A stretch of 64,000 bases of DNA from Eulemur rufifrons (lineage: Eukaryota; Chordata; Mammalia; Primates; Lemuridae), in contig NC_090995.1 in NCBI RefSeq assembly GCF_041146395.1, positions 14,635,501 through 14,699,500 of the forward strand, written 5' to 3'. Below, one piece after another: positions 41,404 through 54,210 of the stretch. The notes under the pieces are model-generated. The model had not been told where the DNA came from. It ran no database searches and was given only the letters and a program-made list of their open reading frames with translations. Made by a program: the position numbers and the translations under genes. The number at the start of each line of letters is the position of its first letter. Position 1 is the first letter of the stretch.

Positions 41404-41464
41404 ATACTAGCTCAGTCATGTACCGAAATCCTGGAATTGAGGCCCTCAAGTGTCTGTGTGGGGG
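41404..41464 (+). CDS. ANTXR2: ANTXR2 coding exon 8: vWA / Ig-like junction
   Basis: The 61-base exon encodes residues 213-232 and one base of codon 233. It includes C218, expected to bond to C39, and C230 at the start of the Ig-like domain (PSSVCVG). The acceptor TTTTTTAG|ATACTA has a 25-base almost pure T tract. The donor falls in a run of five G: GTGGGG|G and then GTGAGT; the G before the GT is needed for the frame into exon 9, which fixes the exact junction. Confidence 0.95.
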
Positions 41465-42294
41465 GTGAGTGTTTAGAATTTAAAAATATCATGTAAGAAA
41501 TTGTATTTTTTTCCCCCCTTAGCTAAAATATATGATTTGAAACTCATGTTGGAAAGGAGAATAGCAGAATTAACTTTTTTGGCATCTTTTTTTGTGTAAG
41601 AATTTTTAAATAATTCCTTGAAATATTTCTATTTTAAATTCAAATTTTTAAGATCGGAGTGTTATTTTAAATAATGAGCATATTGTGTGACAGGCTTTTA
41701 GAATCTTCTGTATATTTAGTTCACATTTGAGACCTTTTCTGTGGCAAATAAAATAGGAATTCTTTTTATCTGATTGTACAAACAGCCCAGTATCTGTAGA
41801 CTTGGAGCTCTACCCTTTGATGACCTGGCCAAGGTGCAGGCTCTGACAGCTCAGGGCACACAAGGAAGTGACTTTTGGGTCGATGGCAGGAAGGAAGCAG
41901 GTGGCTTCATCGGCTAGTGCTAAGAACAAACTTGGGTTTTCACACGTCCCAGCCATCCCTGCCCAGAGAGAGTGTGATTCTCTCTGGCCTGTTTTATTTC
42001 TTCTTCCAGTCTGACCTGGAGTTCGTTTTCACCTGACTTGACTCTAAAAGGAAAACTTATGGAGCCTGGTGGGGGAGGAAACAACCTGTGTAATCTACCT
42101 GAGAGGCCTCCCAACCTGTACGTGGTCTTACACCCTGCATCTTCCAGACCCCGCAGGGAATGATTATTGAGATGTGGAAGAGAAACATAGTGCATCGGAA
42201 CATTCCAGGACAGGATCATCTTTGCTAAAAGTATAGATTAATACGTTCCTAGAGATAACAAAGAAAAACAAATGGAAAAATAATATTATCCTAC

Positions 42295-42530
42295 TAGTTA
42301 TTATTTGTTAAACTCCTATTTTGTGCTGAGTTACATACTGGATCCTTTGTGTTTGTAATTGTACCTCAATCCTCTTAAAAACATTATTTGACAGTTTGAT
42401 GAATCCCTGATTTTCGGATGGGGCAACTGAGGCAGACACAGGGTCAGTACTTGCTGTTAGTGATTGTCCTGTTTGATCCTTGTCTGCCTGACTCTACTGC
42501 CCAAGCTCCTCCTGAATCACATTTTAAGTT
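42295..42530 (-). mobile_element. MIR SINE
   Basis: 'ttgttaaactcctattttgt', 'cctcaatcctcttaaaaaca', 'ggatggggcaactgaggcag' and 'tgcctgactctactgcccaa' match reversed MIR order. Confidence 0.65.
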
Positions 42531-42769
42531 TTACCTGCACTTTGTTTCAATTTATCAGTAAAATTCCTTTCGTAACGCACTGAATGAAGAACGGCCTGGC
42601 AGTGTTTTATTCCACAGTTAATGACTATATATGCCTTGCAGTGTGTTAGATAGCAGAAGTTTGGGAGGATTGATAGTGTTACGGTAAATGAGAATGGAGA
42701 CCAAGCCTGAAGAATCCCCGAGCAGACAAAGGCGGTTAGTCCTCAGACGAGGCCTTAACCTTGCTTGAT

Positions 42770-43110
42770 TCGCAGACATAATCGAAACTTACCTTGATCT
42801 ATTTCTTATAAATGCCTACATTAAGAAAAACAGAACTTAAGTCCAACTAATAAAAAACAACCAACAAACTCGCGTAACTTGGGACTTTCCAACAGGATAG
42901 ACGAAATCGGGCAACTGCATGACTGTAGCCAATGAAATACTTTCTTCGCTTTCCTTCCAAGTTCATCCTATTAAAAGCCCCCTCCCCCCCACCCCATTGC
43001 ATTTCCTCGGTGGAGCTCCTGAACCACTTCTCATTTGGAGTTTTCCAATCCATAAACCGTTGTTTGCTCAAATAACTCTTAAAAAAATTTTTTATTGTGC
43101 CTCAGTTTAC
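42770..43110 (+). mobile_element. ERV LTR 3' fragment
   Basis: The sequence has an LTR-type 3' part: TATTAAAAGCCCCCTCC, GTGGAGCTCCTGAACCACTT, CCAATCCATAAACCGTTG and TTTGCTCAAATAACTCTT. The exact subfamily and left edge are unclear. No retroviral gene is present. Confidence 0.55.
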
Positions 43111-43426
43111 CCTTTTAACAAGACTTAATCACTATTAAAATAATAAATCGTATTTTCAGCTAAGTAGCAAATATTTACTGCCTATCAAGATATTTGATCA
43201 GTTATCTTTCCTGCTAGCATATTGTTTCACTCTCTAACATTTTTTAGTGCCTGCGTCTACTATAGAGAACAGGGTACAGTAAGTTGAATCAACTTCCTTT
43301 AGTAATTGTCGATAGATTATTAGTATCCAGAATACACGAACTCTGCTGGTGTATACGTTTGTACACAATAGAAAATGAAACCAGGATTAGTTAGGTGAAG
43401 AAGCTGTTAAAGAAGAACTCTCTTCG

Positions 43427-43806
<380 letters not shown>

Positions 43807-44216
43807 CTACACATGCCTTTTCTAAGAACCAAAGAACATGAATAATTAATTAGTTTCCTTTACATTCCCAGACCTTACGATATTTTCCTAGGGATGGAAT
43901 TTGGGGAAGTTTGCATGGTATCTGTCTGGGAATGGCTGTTACGCTTCAATTCTAATACCTTGGTCACTACTGGAAAGTTAGAAAGCCTGGGGGGTGCTTT
44001 GTTTTATTTTCTGAAAAGTAAAATGGTATCTTCAATACACTTACCTAGAGGGTCTAAGAAAGTGAGCAGGTTGGAAATACAGAGCGATGTCTTTGCTGCT
44101 AGTTGACGGAATAGTATGAAAAAATTCATTCTGTGCTTCTTGATACTTTCAAGTCTTTTTTTTTTTTTTTTTTTGTAAAACAGTGATTAAAAAATTTTTT
44201 TTTCTTTTACTTGTAG

Positions 44217-44315
44217 AGGAATTTCAGATTGTTCTGAATGGAAGAGGCTTCACGCTGGGGAGCCGGAACGGCAGCGCTCTCTGTACTTACACCGTGAATG
44301 GAACATACACCAAGA
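44217..44315 (+). CDS. ANTXR2: ANTXR2 coding exon 9: Ig-like domain with two N-glycosylation sites
   Basis: The 99-base exon encodes residues 233-265 and one base of codon 266. Visible features are [12 protein letters not shown], the sequons N250-G-S and N260-G-T, and C255. The acceptor is CTTGTAG|AGGAAT and the donor is CCAAGA|GTAGGT. The alternative AG two bases later would drop a residue and break the phase, so 44217 is chosen. Reading through the donor gives 52 more codons before a stop. Confidence 0.95.
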
Positions 44316-44479
44316 GTAGGTCCCAGCAGCATCAGGGTTGCGTTGATACCCACACAGCATGTCAGCCTCAAGTTTTTTCCACTTTTCTCCAAGTAAAACC
44401 AGCTATGCTATATTTTTTAATCAAAGAAGAAAGAAACAAAGTATCGATGTTCATACAAACAGTAATTATTTAATTAACA

Positions 44480-44650
44480 ATGGCAACACCGTCTCATAAC
44501 TTAGTAAATGCTGGATCCTGTCCAGGTGATGGTTTGTGACTGAAAGAATAAAATAATTTGCCTGTGGGGACGTAAGCCAGTAACGGACAGAGCTGATACT
44601 TAAACCCAGTTTTCCTGACTCTGTCCTCTGTGTGGACTGCGTCGCCTGCC
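44480..44650 (-). mobile_element. MIR SINE fragment (probable)
   Basis: 'taatttgcctgtggggacgt', 'acggacagagctgatactta' and 'aacccagttttcctgactct' resemble the reversed MIR. Confidence 0.5.
44547..44552 (+). terminator. AATAAA signal in intron 9
   Basis: AATAAA lies 74 bases after the stop that ends the exon 9 read-through frame. A T/G-containing stretch (TTTGCCTGTGGGG) follows. It could serve as an intronic poly-A signal, but such hexamers are common by chance. Confidence 0.3.
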
Positions 44651-44866
44651 TGATTTAATGACTTCCTGCCATGGACTTCTTTCTTTCCTTTGGACATTCA
44701 TCTTTCTTTCTTCATCTTGTCTAAGTTCTGCTTTTAAAGAATATCTATTATTTATTCTTAAAAACCTGAGACATTTGAAAACTTTAGGAGAAAAAGATGA
44801 TATTTTTAGAGTATCTGCAACAGTATTTGAACTTAGTCTAAGTCTAAAACATCTTAATTTGTGACT

Positions 44867-44888
44867 TACCAACAGTATACTGTTGGTA
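44867..44888. repeat. 22-base perfect palindrome, intron 9
   Basis: The left half TACCAACAGTA is followed directly by its exact reverse complement, with no spacer, 167 bases before exon 10. Confidence 0.9.
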
Positions 44889-45055
44889 TAATCTCTTTCC
44901 ATTTTTCATTCCTTTTTCTTTCTTCTTTCTTTAGATTTTTTTATGTTAGTACACCTAATACTCTACACTTGAACTCTGATTGTGGAATAGTTTTCATATA
45001 AACTATGTGAGATACATAAAACCCTTTGTCAATTCAATGGCATTTTATTTTCTAG

Positions 45056-45125
45056 GTGTAAAACCAGTGAGTGTACAGCTGAATTCTATGCTTTGTCCTG
45101 CACCTATCCTGAATAAGGCTGGAGA
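45056..45125 (+). CDS. ANTXR2: ANTXR2 coding exon 10: Ig-like domain
   Basis: The 70-base exon encodes residues 266-289 ([20 protein letters not shown]), with C279. The acceptor is TTTCTAG|GTGTAA and the donor is GGAGA|GTAAGT. It changes phase from 1 to 2. Confidence 0.96.
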
Positions 45126-46489
45126 GTAAGTACGCCAATTAAAACAATTTAAAAACATTTTTTAAAGACAAATGATGAGGAAATGGTGGCTAATAACATG
45201 TTGGTGGTTTTATTGTATCCTCTTTTCATGCACAGAGTGATTAAATAGTAAGCCCTAGGGAAGCCACTCTAGTTAGCACTTCACTTAGACCCTTAGTAGG
45301 TTGAAAATGCTGAAGTATGTTTTATCTTCTTTCTCAAATAGTGATTAGTAGGCTCTGTAAATGTTTATTTGGATGGGTTTGAAACCTGCTGGTGGATTCT
45401 ATAAACAGTAACCATTATTTTGAGCTTAGGGTATTGAGTTTACATACATAAACGCACACGTATATAACACACAAGAGTTCCAAAGGGAGATTTTAAGTAA
45501 TTATTATAGCATTTTAATAAATATTAAGATTAAATAACACGAGGAACATGACTCAATGTGGTACACCTTGGACTATAAAATATTTGTGCATTTACACTAA
45601 TTGGTGTTGCATTTCTGTTAAAGTCTATACTCTCATGTGGCAAAAAAAAAAAAACAAACCCAAACATGGTATCTGTTTAAAAGAAGGAATGTTTAGTTTG
45701 GAAGAAGGGCTTTTATTAGAATTATCTATATACAAATAATTTTACTAGTAATTTAATGTTTCCATTTATGATCTTTTTCTCTCTGTTATGAAGCAAACGC
45801 TTGCCAATAGTTCAGATATTCCCTAGCCCAGCAGCTAGTGGATGTTTAGGATAATGAATAGGATATCATTTTCTAGGATCGCTTTATAGTGATCTTACAC
45901 TGAGAGCAGGGAAACATTCAACATATACAAGGCCATATCCCAAAGTCTAGATTAGTATTCCGAGAGTGAAGATTTTTCTCCGTGAGAACTGTGAAAATCA
46001 TTTTAGTATTTTTAAATTGACTCGAACAACTTCATTTTTGTGGATCCTTAAATAGTCGAGATATCTATTGCGCATCCTTTCTGGTTATGCAAGTAAATTG
46101 GAGCAGTGTCAGCTTTCTATTTTAGGTAGATTGAAAGGGGCTACTTACTATCACTTGCAAGACTAGGACTAGTATTCATTTTCTGTGTCACGTAATGATC
46201 TGGTGTTATTGACAATATGCCAGTGGCTAAATTAGGCTGGACCTAGAATTTGAGGCAGGTCCGTTTTTCCTGGTGCCATCTTCACCCCCAGCACACAGTA
46301 GGACTCCATGGCTTTCTAAGTGGTCCTGTCTGCATTGGCCATGATGAATCTGTTGACTTGGAGTTCAGTCCTGTTTAATTGAGTCTTTAATCCCATGCTG
46401 GTTCTCCTGATTGGTACCCCTGATATGCGCCTCAATCCGCCTTTTCTAGTTTAGTCATCGGAAGCTCCATCCTTTTTGTTGTTGAGTTT

Positions 46490-47255
46490 GAAAACCTTTG
46501 AGTCATTACTGACTTCCTTCTCTCTCTTACACCTGGTCCATTAGCAAATCTCAGCTCTGATTTCCAGGTATATCCAGAGGCCAATCCCTGCTCACTCCCC
46601 CTACTACTACCATCCTAGACCAAGCTACCGGCGTCTCTTGCTTGGATTATTAACCTCTAAACTGGTCTTTCCGTTTCTGTCTTTGGCAAGAGTGACCCTG
46701 TCATCGCTTCACTTAAAACTTCCCCGTGATGAGTTCCTCATCCCACTCAGAGTAAAAGTCTAGTCATTATAATGTTCTGCAAGGTTCTGTAAGATCTGGC
46801 CTCCCATCACCTCTCAGACTCCATCTTGTCTTCGCACCTTCCGGGCTTGGTGACAGTCACACTGGCCTCTTGGCTGTTCCTTGACCACATCTGCTCACTC
46901 CCAGTCCAGCACTCTTGCACTTGCTGTTGCCTCTGCTTGGAATGCTGTTCCCCTCACCGTTCACTTCCTCGGCTTCTTCAAGTCTATTCCAAATGTCACC
47001 TTCTCAGCAAGCCCTCTGGCGGTCACCCTATTTAATCATGCAGTCCGCTCCCTCCCTTAGGTCTGTAACTCCCTATTTCTTTTTCTTGTTTTTTTTTTTT
47101 TTTTTCTCCAAAGCGTTTATTTTGTTGTTATTGTGTCTCCTTCCAGGTAGAATCGGTTTTTGTCCTGTTTCTTGTATCCCTAGCACTTAACACAGTGCCT
47201 GACACATACTAGATTCATTAAATGTTTGTTGGATGAAAAAAATGAATGAATTTTT
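46490..47255 (+). mobile_element. L2 LINE 3' fragment, intron 10
   Basis: The sequence is a long L2 3' copy: CCATCCTAGACCAAGCTACC, TGTAAGATCTGGCCTCCCAT, TTGCACTTGCTGTTGCCTCT, TGGAATGCTGTTCCCCTCAC, AACACAGTGCCTGACACATA and a TTAAATGTTTGTTGGATGAA end. It is interrupted by a T tract at about 47088-47105. Old and without an open frame. Confidence 0.85.
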
Positions 47256-50200
47256 CTCAAATATTTTGGTTTACTAGTTAAAATACAGAGCTAAAAGAGG
47301 TCATTTGATTGCTAGGATCAGGGGCCTATATTAGGTAGGAGAAAAATGGCCAGAATTTTATTTTGAGGAGACATACCATGTAAAATAGCAGGAACCCATC
47401 TTGGCTTTTTCATGGTAGTGACTAGTTAAGGAAAGCAGCTTACTTCTTCTCCAACGTAGTTATAAAATGGAACATGCCTGTTCTATCCCAGGCACTAGTT
47501 TTTTTTTGTTTGTTTTTTTTTTTTTCTCTAGAATTTGCCTTTGGCCACAGTCTCCTTTTGAATAGAATGCCGTAGAGGCTGCTGATATTCGTCAATTATT
47601 TGTAGATAGGCTAAATACTCAAGAGATAGGATTTTTTTTTAAAATCACACGTAGCATAATAAATATCGGACATGAGAAATCATCCTGCGTTTGGCTTTTG
47701 ACGTTAATATTTCGCCGACAAGCAAACTGAGAATGTTTGGGGACAAAGATCTGTCTGTAAGAATTACTTTTGCCTGCCTTTGTTTTGTATCTGGTACGTG
47801 ATTCCACTAAGGCAAAGCTTTGGAAGATTTTATTTGTTAATGTCTATTAGGTATTTGGGGACATCATTATTTGTTCTGCTTAGTATGTTGCGAGTAATTT
47901 GGGCCTTTCCTTTGCCTTGAATTTTCTTCAGATACTTCTGTTAGGTGACGGGCTCTCTTATGAGAGTGGATTAAAATCAACACAATTGAAACAGTTTAGC
48001 CTTGTAAGGTGACTGATGCTTAATATGTTTGCCTAATTAGCTTTTGGCGAAGGATGCAAACCCATTAAGTAGCTAGTTAGTCTGTGTTTCAAATAAACAC
48101 ATCTGGCCCGACCATGAGTGAAGGTTTTTTTCCTGTGTGAGGGTGACAGATGTGGCAATGGTCCCCCCTGTTCTCTCACTTAAATAATTAACAACGTGCC
48201 GGTGAAGTCACCCTAGACAGGCAGCCTCAGAGCCAGATGCCTGGTCTCAGAGCTCCTGCGTGGGCATTGCCTCGTCTCATTAGCCCGTTCTGCAAGTTTC
48301 CCCCTCATCTGCATGTTATTTCACGCACTGCTTTTTGTTGGAGCGTTATTCTTTGCAGAACTTAGGGCTTGTGGATTTCGGCTCAAAAGAGGATTAACGT
48401 GAAGATGTTTACTTGGAGATTGGGACTGAGACTGTAGCAGAGTAGCTAGGACATCGATCTGTGTCTGCGGAATTGATATGACGGAGTAAACACAAGTTAA
48501 AAGTGTCTGGGCAAACCCTATCCAGGTATATTGTTGTTGAGCATTGTTGGAATGGGTCTTGGAAGAAATTTGGGGGGAGAAATCTATATGTATTAAATTT
48601 ATTTATTTGATATAGAGGCTCAGGTAGGGATGAACAAATTCTTAGTTTTCAAACAGAAAGAATGCAAGGGAGTAGTGAGGTGGTTCTTTTCTATTTCTTT
48701 CATTAGAGACGATTTGCTTTTAAAATGCCATGTGAGTTAAACACATTATTTTACCAAGAAGAATCTGCAGATGATTTAGGAGTATTTTTTTTTTTTTTTT
48801 TCCTAACAGTGTTTGGTTCATTGGTACCAAAATGTCCTCTTTAGGCTTGAGTAGGATGAACTCTCTGAAGTTCTTGGACTCTTCCCCGTTGCAGGGCCGA
48901 TAGCTCCACGGTTTGACATGTGGGTCCCACAAGTTCTCCTCTGACCCTTGTTTTCGGGGACACCCACGAAAAACACCCACAGCTGCTCCGCAAGAGCTGA
49001 GATCTCAAACCTGTGATTTGGCAAGAAGAACAGAACAAATGGAGTAAATATACATAAACACATTGTGAAGAAAGAAAACAGAACAGAACGAACCAGAGCC
49101 TTATCCTACAGTTTGTTTGATAGAGACGATTTCAGGAGGCATATGGTATAGTTACATGTGCTTTCAAAAACATTGGCCAGAATCTTCTGGCAAATATGAA
49201 ATAAATATCTAAATCAGATGAAACTGATAGTATTAGTTCTCTTAAAAAGGCAGTGTGGGAAGACACTTGAACAGAGTGTTTTGAGTAAGAAGTGATGGGA
49301 CATGAGTCTCTCTGGAAAATTTCGAGCAAAAACTGAAGGATCATCGAAACGAACCGTGCGGCAGCCTCGATATCGGAACCTGACTCGCTAATAGGATCTT
49401 TTCATTTTCCTCACTCGACATTGTTATTTTTTCAATGTTAAGCTTAATTTAGTTTGCCCCGAATAACATTGATGAGTTCCAGTTCTCTTTCTTGGTTGGA
49501 AATTCTACCTTTACAGCATCTCCTCTTTCCAAAAACACACCTGCCTCTGGATGTGTGTGTGTGTCTACACCATCCCTCAATCCCTCGTGTTCGTAGCACA
49601 TGATGCAACTGCAACTTTATTCTTCTGGTTCTTGTGAGGACTGAGGCTTGATTTTCTTTTTAAATCATGGATACTAAGACACTGGTTATATCTCTATTTT
49701 GCATATAAACACCGGAGTCTTGGTGAGATGGATTCAAGGCTGAGGACCTGCTCTGCTTCTTGGTTTCTTGACCCTCTTCCCCCTGCAAAAGAGGGAACAT
49801 GTATCTTTTCTTTCACATGGGGTGTTGCTTTCTGATTATATCTATGAATGTGATAAATTCACCTAATCTGCATTGCGTGTCCATCCTTAGTCTTATATAC
49901 AGTTCTGGACAGTGTCTTTTAAGAGGAACAATTCTTAATTTGAGCCCGTGGAGGGGTGGCCAGCAAGGTGTGGCTAAGTGTGGAAATGCTAATTGGAGGC
50001 AATTTAAAATACTAAAAAATGATAGGATTCAGGGGTGACACATTAGCTCTTTTCAAACACTGGAAAATCTGTCATGTGAAAGACATTTGACTTACTCGTT
50101 ATTGCTCTAAATAAAGGAGAAACAGTAGCAGGAAAGGGCCAGCATGGTTCAGATCAATATAAGGAAGATCTTTCTAAATGTTAGAATTATTCAGTTAGTG

Positions 50201-51439
50201 TTTTGATAACTAGAAGTGTTTAAAGAGGACAGCTATATGATGATGGAGAGAATATTCCTTAAATGTATACTGAAATGCTCTTATGTATCTGCTTATAAAT
50301 TTTACATTAAAGCTTTTATTATTTATTACTTACTACATTAGTTATTATGTAAAACACTTGACATTTTTAGATGAAAGGCACTAAAGATTGGGCTATGATT
50401 TCCAAGTGTCTTTTTAGTATTTTATGCAAATACACAAAGCAATAGGGGATTATTTGCAGTGTAATACTGAAAACAGTAATAATATAATTTTAGCTGTGAT
50501 ATCCAGGACATCTCCCAAGAGAGCTGCCTTTCTTCTGAAATCTAGCAATCTTCCTGACCACAGTTTCTTGTTTTAGTTATAGATACATATTGAGATATTT
50601 TTTAAAAGAAATCATTTAATTCAAGAATCTTTTAACCACTTGGAAGAAAGCATCCTTAGAAAAAACGTTAATTTCCATATATACTCCTAACTAAAAGTGG
50701 AATCTTAAACTAGTCACAATTATGAAATCTTATTTTCCAACTTAAATCTGTATGATGAAAAAAGGTAACTTTTTTAACAGCTCTGCAGAGCATTAAATAG
50801 CAGCACTTGATTTCAAAATATCCGAAGTCACCATAATTTTAATAACTTTTTGAGTAGTTGCCAGTTTAATTTTCAGTATGTGCAAATTGGAGGTAAATTA
50901 TTTATTACTTCCAGCAAATGTCTTTCACAGTTTTATTTAATTTTTTCATCCTCTTTAATAGATCATAAAATGGCAATCTTTTATTGGGCACGCATAAAGT
51001 CAGAAGCAAATGAATACTTTGCAAATAGGTTACTGTAGATTGAAATGTCAACCATATTTCACGGAGTATGAGATTCCTCAGATCAGAGTAGCTTCGACAT
51101 ATGGCACTGAGCCATTCTCCTGTTTCGGAGTAGTCGTATGTCTTTAGGCATTAAATACAAATATTGTGATTACTGGGACCTATTGAATTTTATTTAATTA
51201 ATCATGTATCACAATACTATTCAATAATTTCTCCTATGGAATGAATTTAGTACACTTGAATTCAGTTTTATGATTGCTAGTCGGTTACTAGTTGACGTGA
51301 AAATTCCCTTCAGTCTTTTTGTGACGATAAGTTGTTAAGGTTTCTTCTAGTCCTCCACTTTGAAGAAACATTCTAAGGATGGAGCAAAGAGTGGACTAAG
51401 AGACTTGTAAGAAATTTTAAACAATGTAGAACCAATTTA

Positions 51440-52700
51440 TAGGTAACAATGTTGCAAGAGTTGTCAGTTCTCAGCCTTGTCTTTCTTTATCTCCGCGTGT
51501 CACCTGCCCTGTGGGCCACTTCTGTCGCAGGAGAAGGTCTTCCCTTGACCTTCGTGCCTTTAAATTGTCACCCTGGCTGCTTCTGCTTGGATGTTGCCTC
51601 AGGGTCCTCTGCTTACAGTCCCTTCGCTTTTCGTCATGATTGGATGCCTGACCCACAGCCTCATCTTTCTAAGCTTCTCTTTTCTTACTGATGAGCTCTA
51701 GGTCTCCATATCTCCTCCATAGTTCTAAATCCACTATCCATGTGGCCACTATCCAAGTGTCTGCTAAGTTGCTTGAAGCTCCTCCAGGCACCTAAAATTC
51801 AGAGGTTTCAAAGGAAAGTCTCGTGTCCTTCTGTTCAAACCTGCTCCTTCTCTGGTGTCCCCTGGGCAAGACTGCCCACCTACCTGTGTGAGACTGGAAC
51901 TTTGGAGTCATTTTTCTTCCTCCTCCCTCACCGTCTACATCCAGTAACCATCCCTGTCTTTTTCATGCTCACTCCTAACCTCTCTCGGTTCTCATTTTCA
52001 CACCCTCCTCATCGCCACTATTTTAGTTCGCTTCTACTTTGGTTCTTATGGGAAATACACTGCGACTTTCTGAGCTGGTCTTTCTGCTCCAGAAATTGAT
52101 TCTCCAGTCCTGTGTCTTACGCAGCGATGGGAGTGGTATTGGTCAAACACAATTCTAGCCATATTTCTACCAAGCTTAATAGCTCTTAGAACGAATTCCA
52201 GATGTCTACCGGTGAAATCCCGTGTACTGCACGATCTGCCCGCTCCCCACCCCCCAACATTTTCAGTGCAAAGTTGTTTTTTTCTTACTCTCACACTCTG
52301 TTGTTGGTGTATTGAATGGCTGGTAGTTCTCTGTTCTGTGCCTCTCTTGCCTTCCAGCCTCTCTTGCTTTTGAATCTCTTTCTAATCTCTTTTCCTAATT
52401 TCTAATCATTCTTTAGGATTCATCTTCTAGGTGACTTCCTGCAGGAAAACTTTGCTAATACTCCCAGGGCAATGCTAAATTGGTCGTATCTCCCACGTGG
52501 TCTTCTAGTATCCTGTGCTTGGAACTATTTTTACTTAATATCCCATGCTGTTGTAACTGTTTCTGTGACTTCACGGCAGTTACATTGTGATCTATTCATT
52601 ATTTCAGCCCTATTCCCAAGCTCAGCACAAAGCCCGTGCTATTTTTATAATAGTGATTATTGCTATTATAGGCAATGAATAAATATTTGTTTAATTAACT
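51440..52700 (+). mobile_element. L2 LINE fragment, intron 10
   Basis: Scattered L2 phrases are seen: TTTGGAGTCATTTTTCTTCC with TCCTCCCTCACCG, CACGATCTGCCCGCTCCCC, GATTCATCTTCTAGGTGACT and a GCAATGAATAAATATTTGTT end. It is strongly diverged and perhaps more than one piece. Confidence 0.6.
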
Positions 52701-53104
52701 AGTAATACAATGAGTGATCAGTTGAATGAATTTGCCAGCAAACAGTCATATATCAATTTCGAGTGTAGTTTTAAGCTTGAGGGTTAAGCCCAGAGCTCAC
52801 CATAGCTATAATGTTGGTTTGAATCAAGACAATGTTTTATAACAGGAAGGAAGTAGTGCTGAAAACTTTCTTTACACGAAACTGCATGACGCTGTGCAGT
52901 AGGCATTTTTTGAACAGTTTAGCTCTCTGTATTTTTGTGTGGCAGTAAATAGAATAGAAATTTCTTAAATAAGACAAAAAGTTGCATAATTATTTCATTG
53001 CTGCTGGATGTTCTTCTACATTATCTGTGTTGTTTTCTGGCTTGGTTTCTGAACAATTACACTGGTAGCTTAAATAATTCATTATACAAATAGTCAGGTA
53101 TTAC

Positions 53105-53300
53105 AGTAGGTTATAGAGTGCCTGCTATGTTCCAGGCATTGTGTTAGACATTTCATATATATTATTTGTCAAGCTCTTCTCACCAAGAAAACCCCACAAA
53201 AGTGTACAATTAACCCCCTTTTACAGGGTGAGGACTGGACGATTAAGAGCGATGAGGATTCAAACTCAAGACTCCAGATTCAACCTGTGGGCTGAATCCA
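53105..53300 (-). mobile_element. MIR SINE, intron 10
   Basis: GTGCCTGCTATGTTCCAGGC, 'cattgtgttagacatttcat' and 'ttttacagggtgaggactgg' match reversed MIR order. Confidence 0.7.
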
Positions 53301-54009
53301 TCCCTTTTAAAATTTTATCTGATGTTTGACTCAAATAAATACGAACTCTCTTTCCTCCCATTTATGTCTGGAATTAAGTAAACACGAAGTTGTTTTAATA
53401 CATTTTAACGCATTTTTTGCCCATAATAAAGTCTTTATAACTGAGAGTACGGGTTCCATTGTCAGAAATACACTAACCAGAAGTAGAAGTTGTGCAGGAA
53501 TAGGAATGAATAATCCATGGATACTAATAGAAATGACATAAACTATGACAGACAGCATCAAATATGTATATGGGAACCTTGGGGCAAAGAAAGGTCCTGG
53601 TGTTGAGTGTGGGTTAGAGGGAGAGGTGGCTTTGTCAATCTGTGTGCCAGCAAAGGAGTTAGCACAGTTTTTGGCCAAGGCACCAGCTTCGTGATAGTGC
53701 CAATGTGATAGCAATAACTTCAGAAATGTTTTTCTAAAGAGACGACAAAATTTAAAAGCAGAAGTACCTGTATGTTTCATGTTCTCAACACTTTTGAAAC
53801 ATTTTCACAGAAAAATGTGTACGTATATATACACATATATTCACAAATGTGTATATTCTCAAATAAATATCTTGTTTTAGCAGATAGCAAGTCCCATTCT
53901 AGTTAACTGTGAGAAATACATGAATACAGGAAAAAACCGGGAGAGTGACATTAAGCTCATGCCAATGATATAAGACACTAAGATAAGCAAGGGGGATTGA
54001 GGTCGTATG

Positions 54010-54210
54010 GTGCAGAAGTGAGTACAGAGTCAGAAAGCTCCAATGTTTGGCAAGTTACCTTTTTAAGCCTCAGTTTCTTCATCTGGAAAATGGAGCAAAT
54101 GCTAGTGCCTATCTCAGTAGGCTGCTGTGAGAATTAAATGAGAAGATGAATTAATATGTCTGGGTTATAGTAAGGAATCAACGCATGCCTGTAATTATTA
54201 GTGGTGTTGT
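54010..54210 (+). mobile_element. MIR SINE, intron 10
   Basis: CAAGTTACCTTTTTAAGCCT, CAGTTTCTTCATCTGGAAAA and 'tgctgtgagaattaaatgag' are MIR phrases in order. Confidence 0.7.

Noticed and set aside
46826..47190. Leucine/serine-rich open frames in intron 10
   Set aside because: They are readings of an L2 fossil, whose 3' end gives such peptides; not a functional ORF2.
47840..48420. Possible conserved enhancer with TAATTA-type cores in intron 10
   Set aside because: Such short cores are common in AT-rich introns. Without an alignment there is no evidence of constraint.
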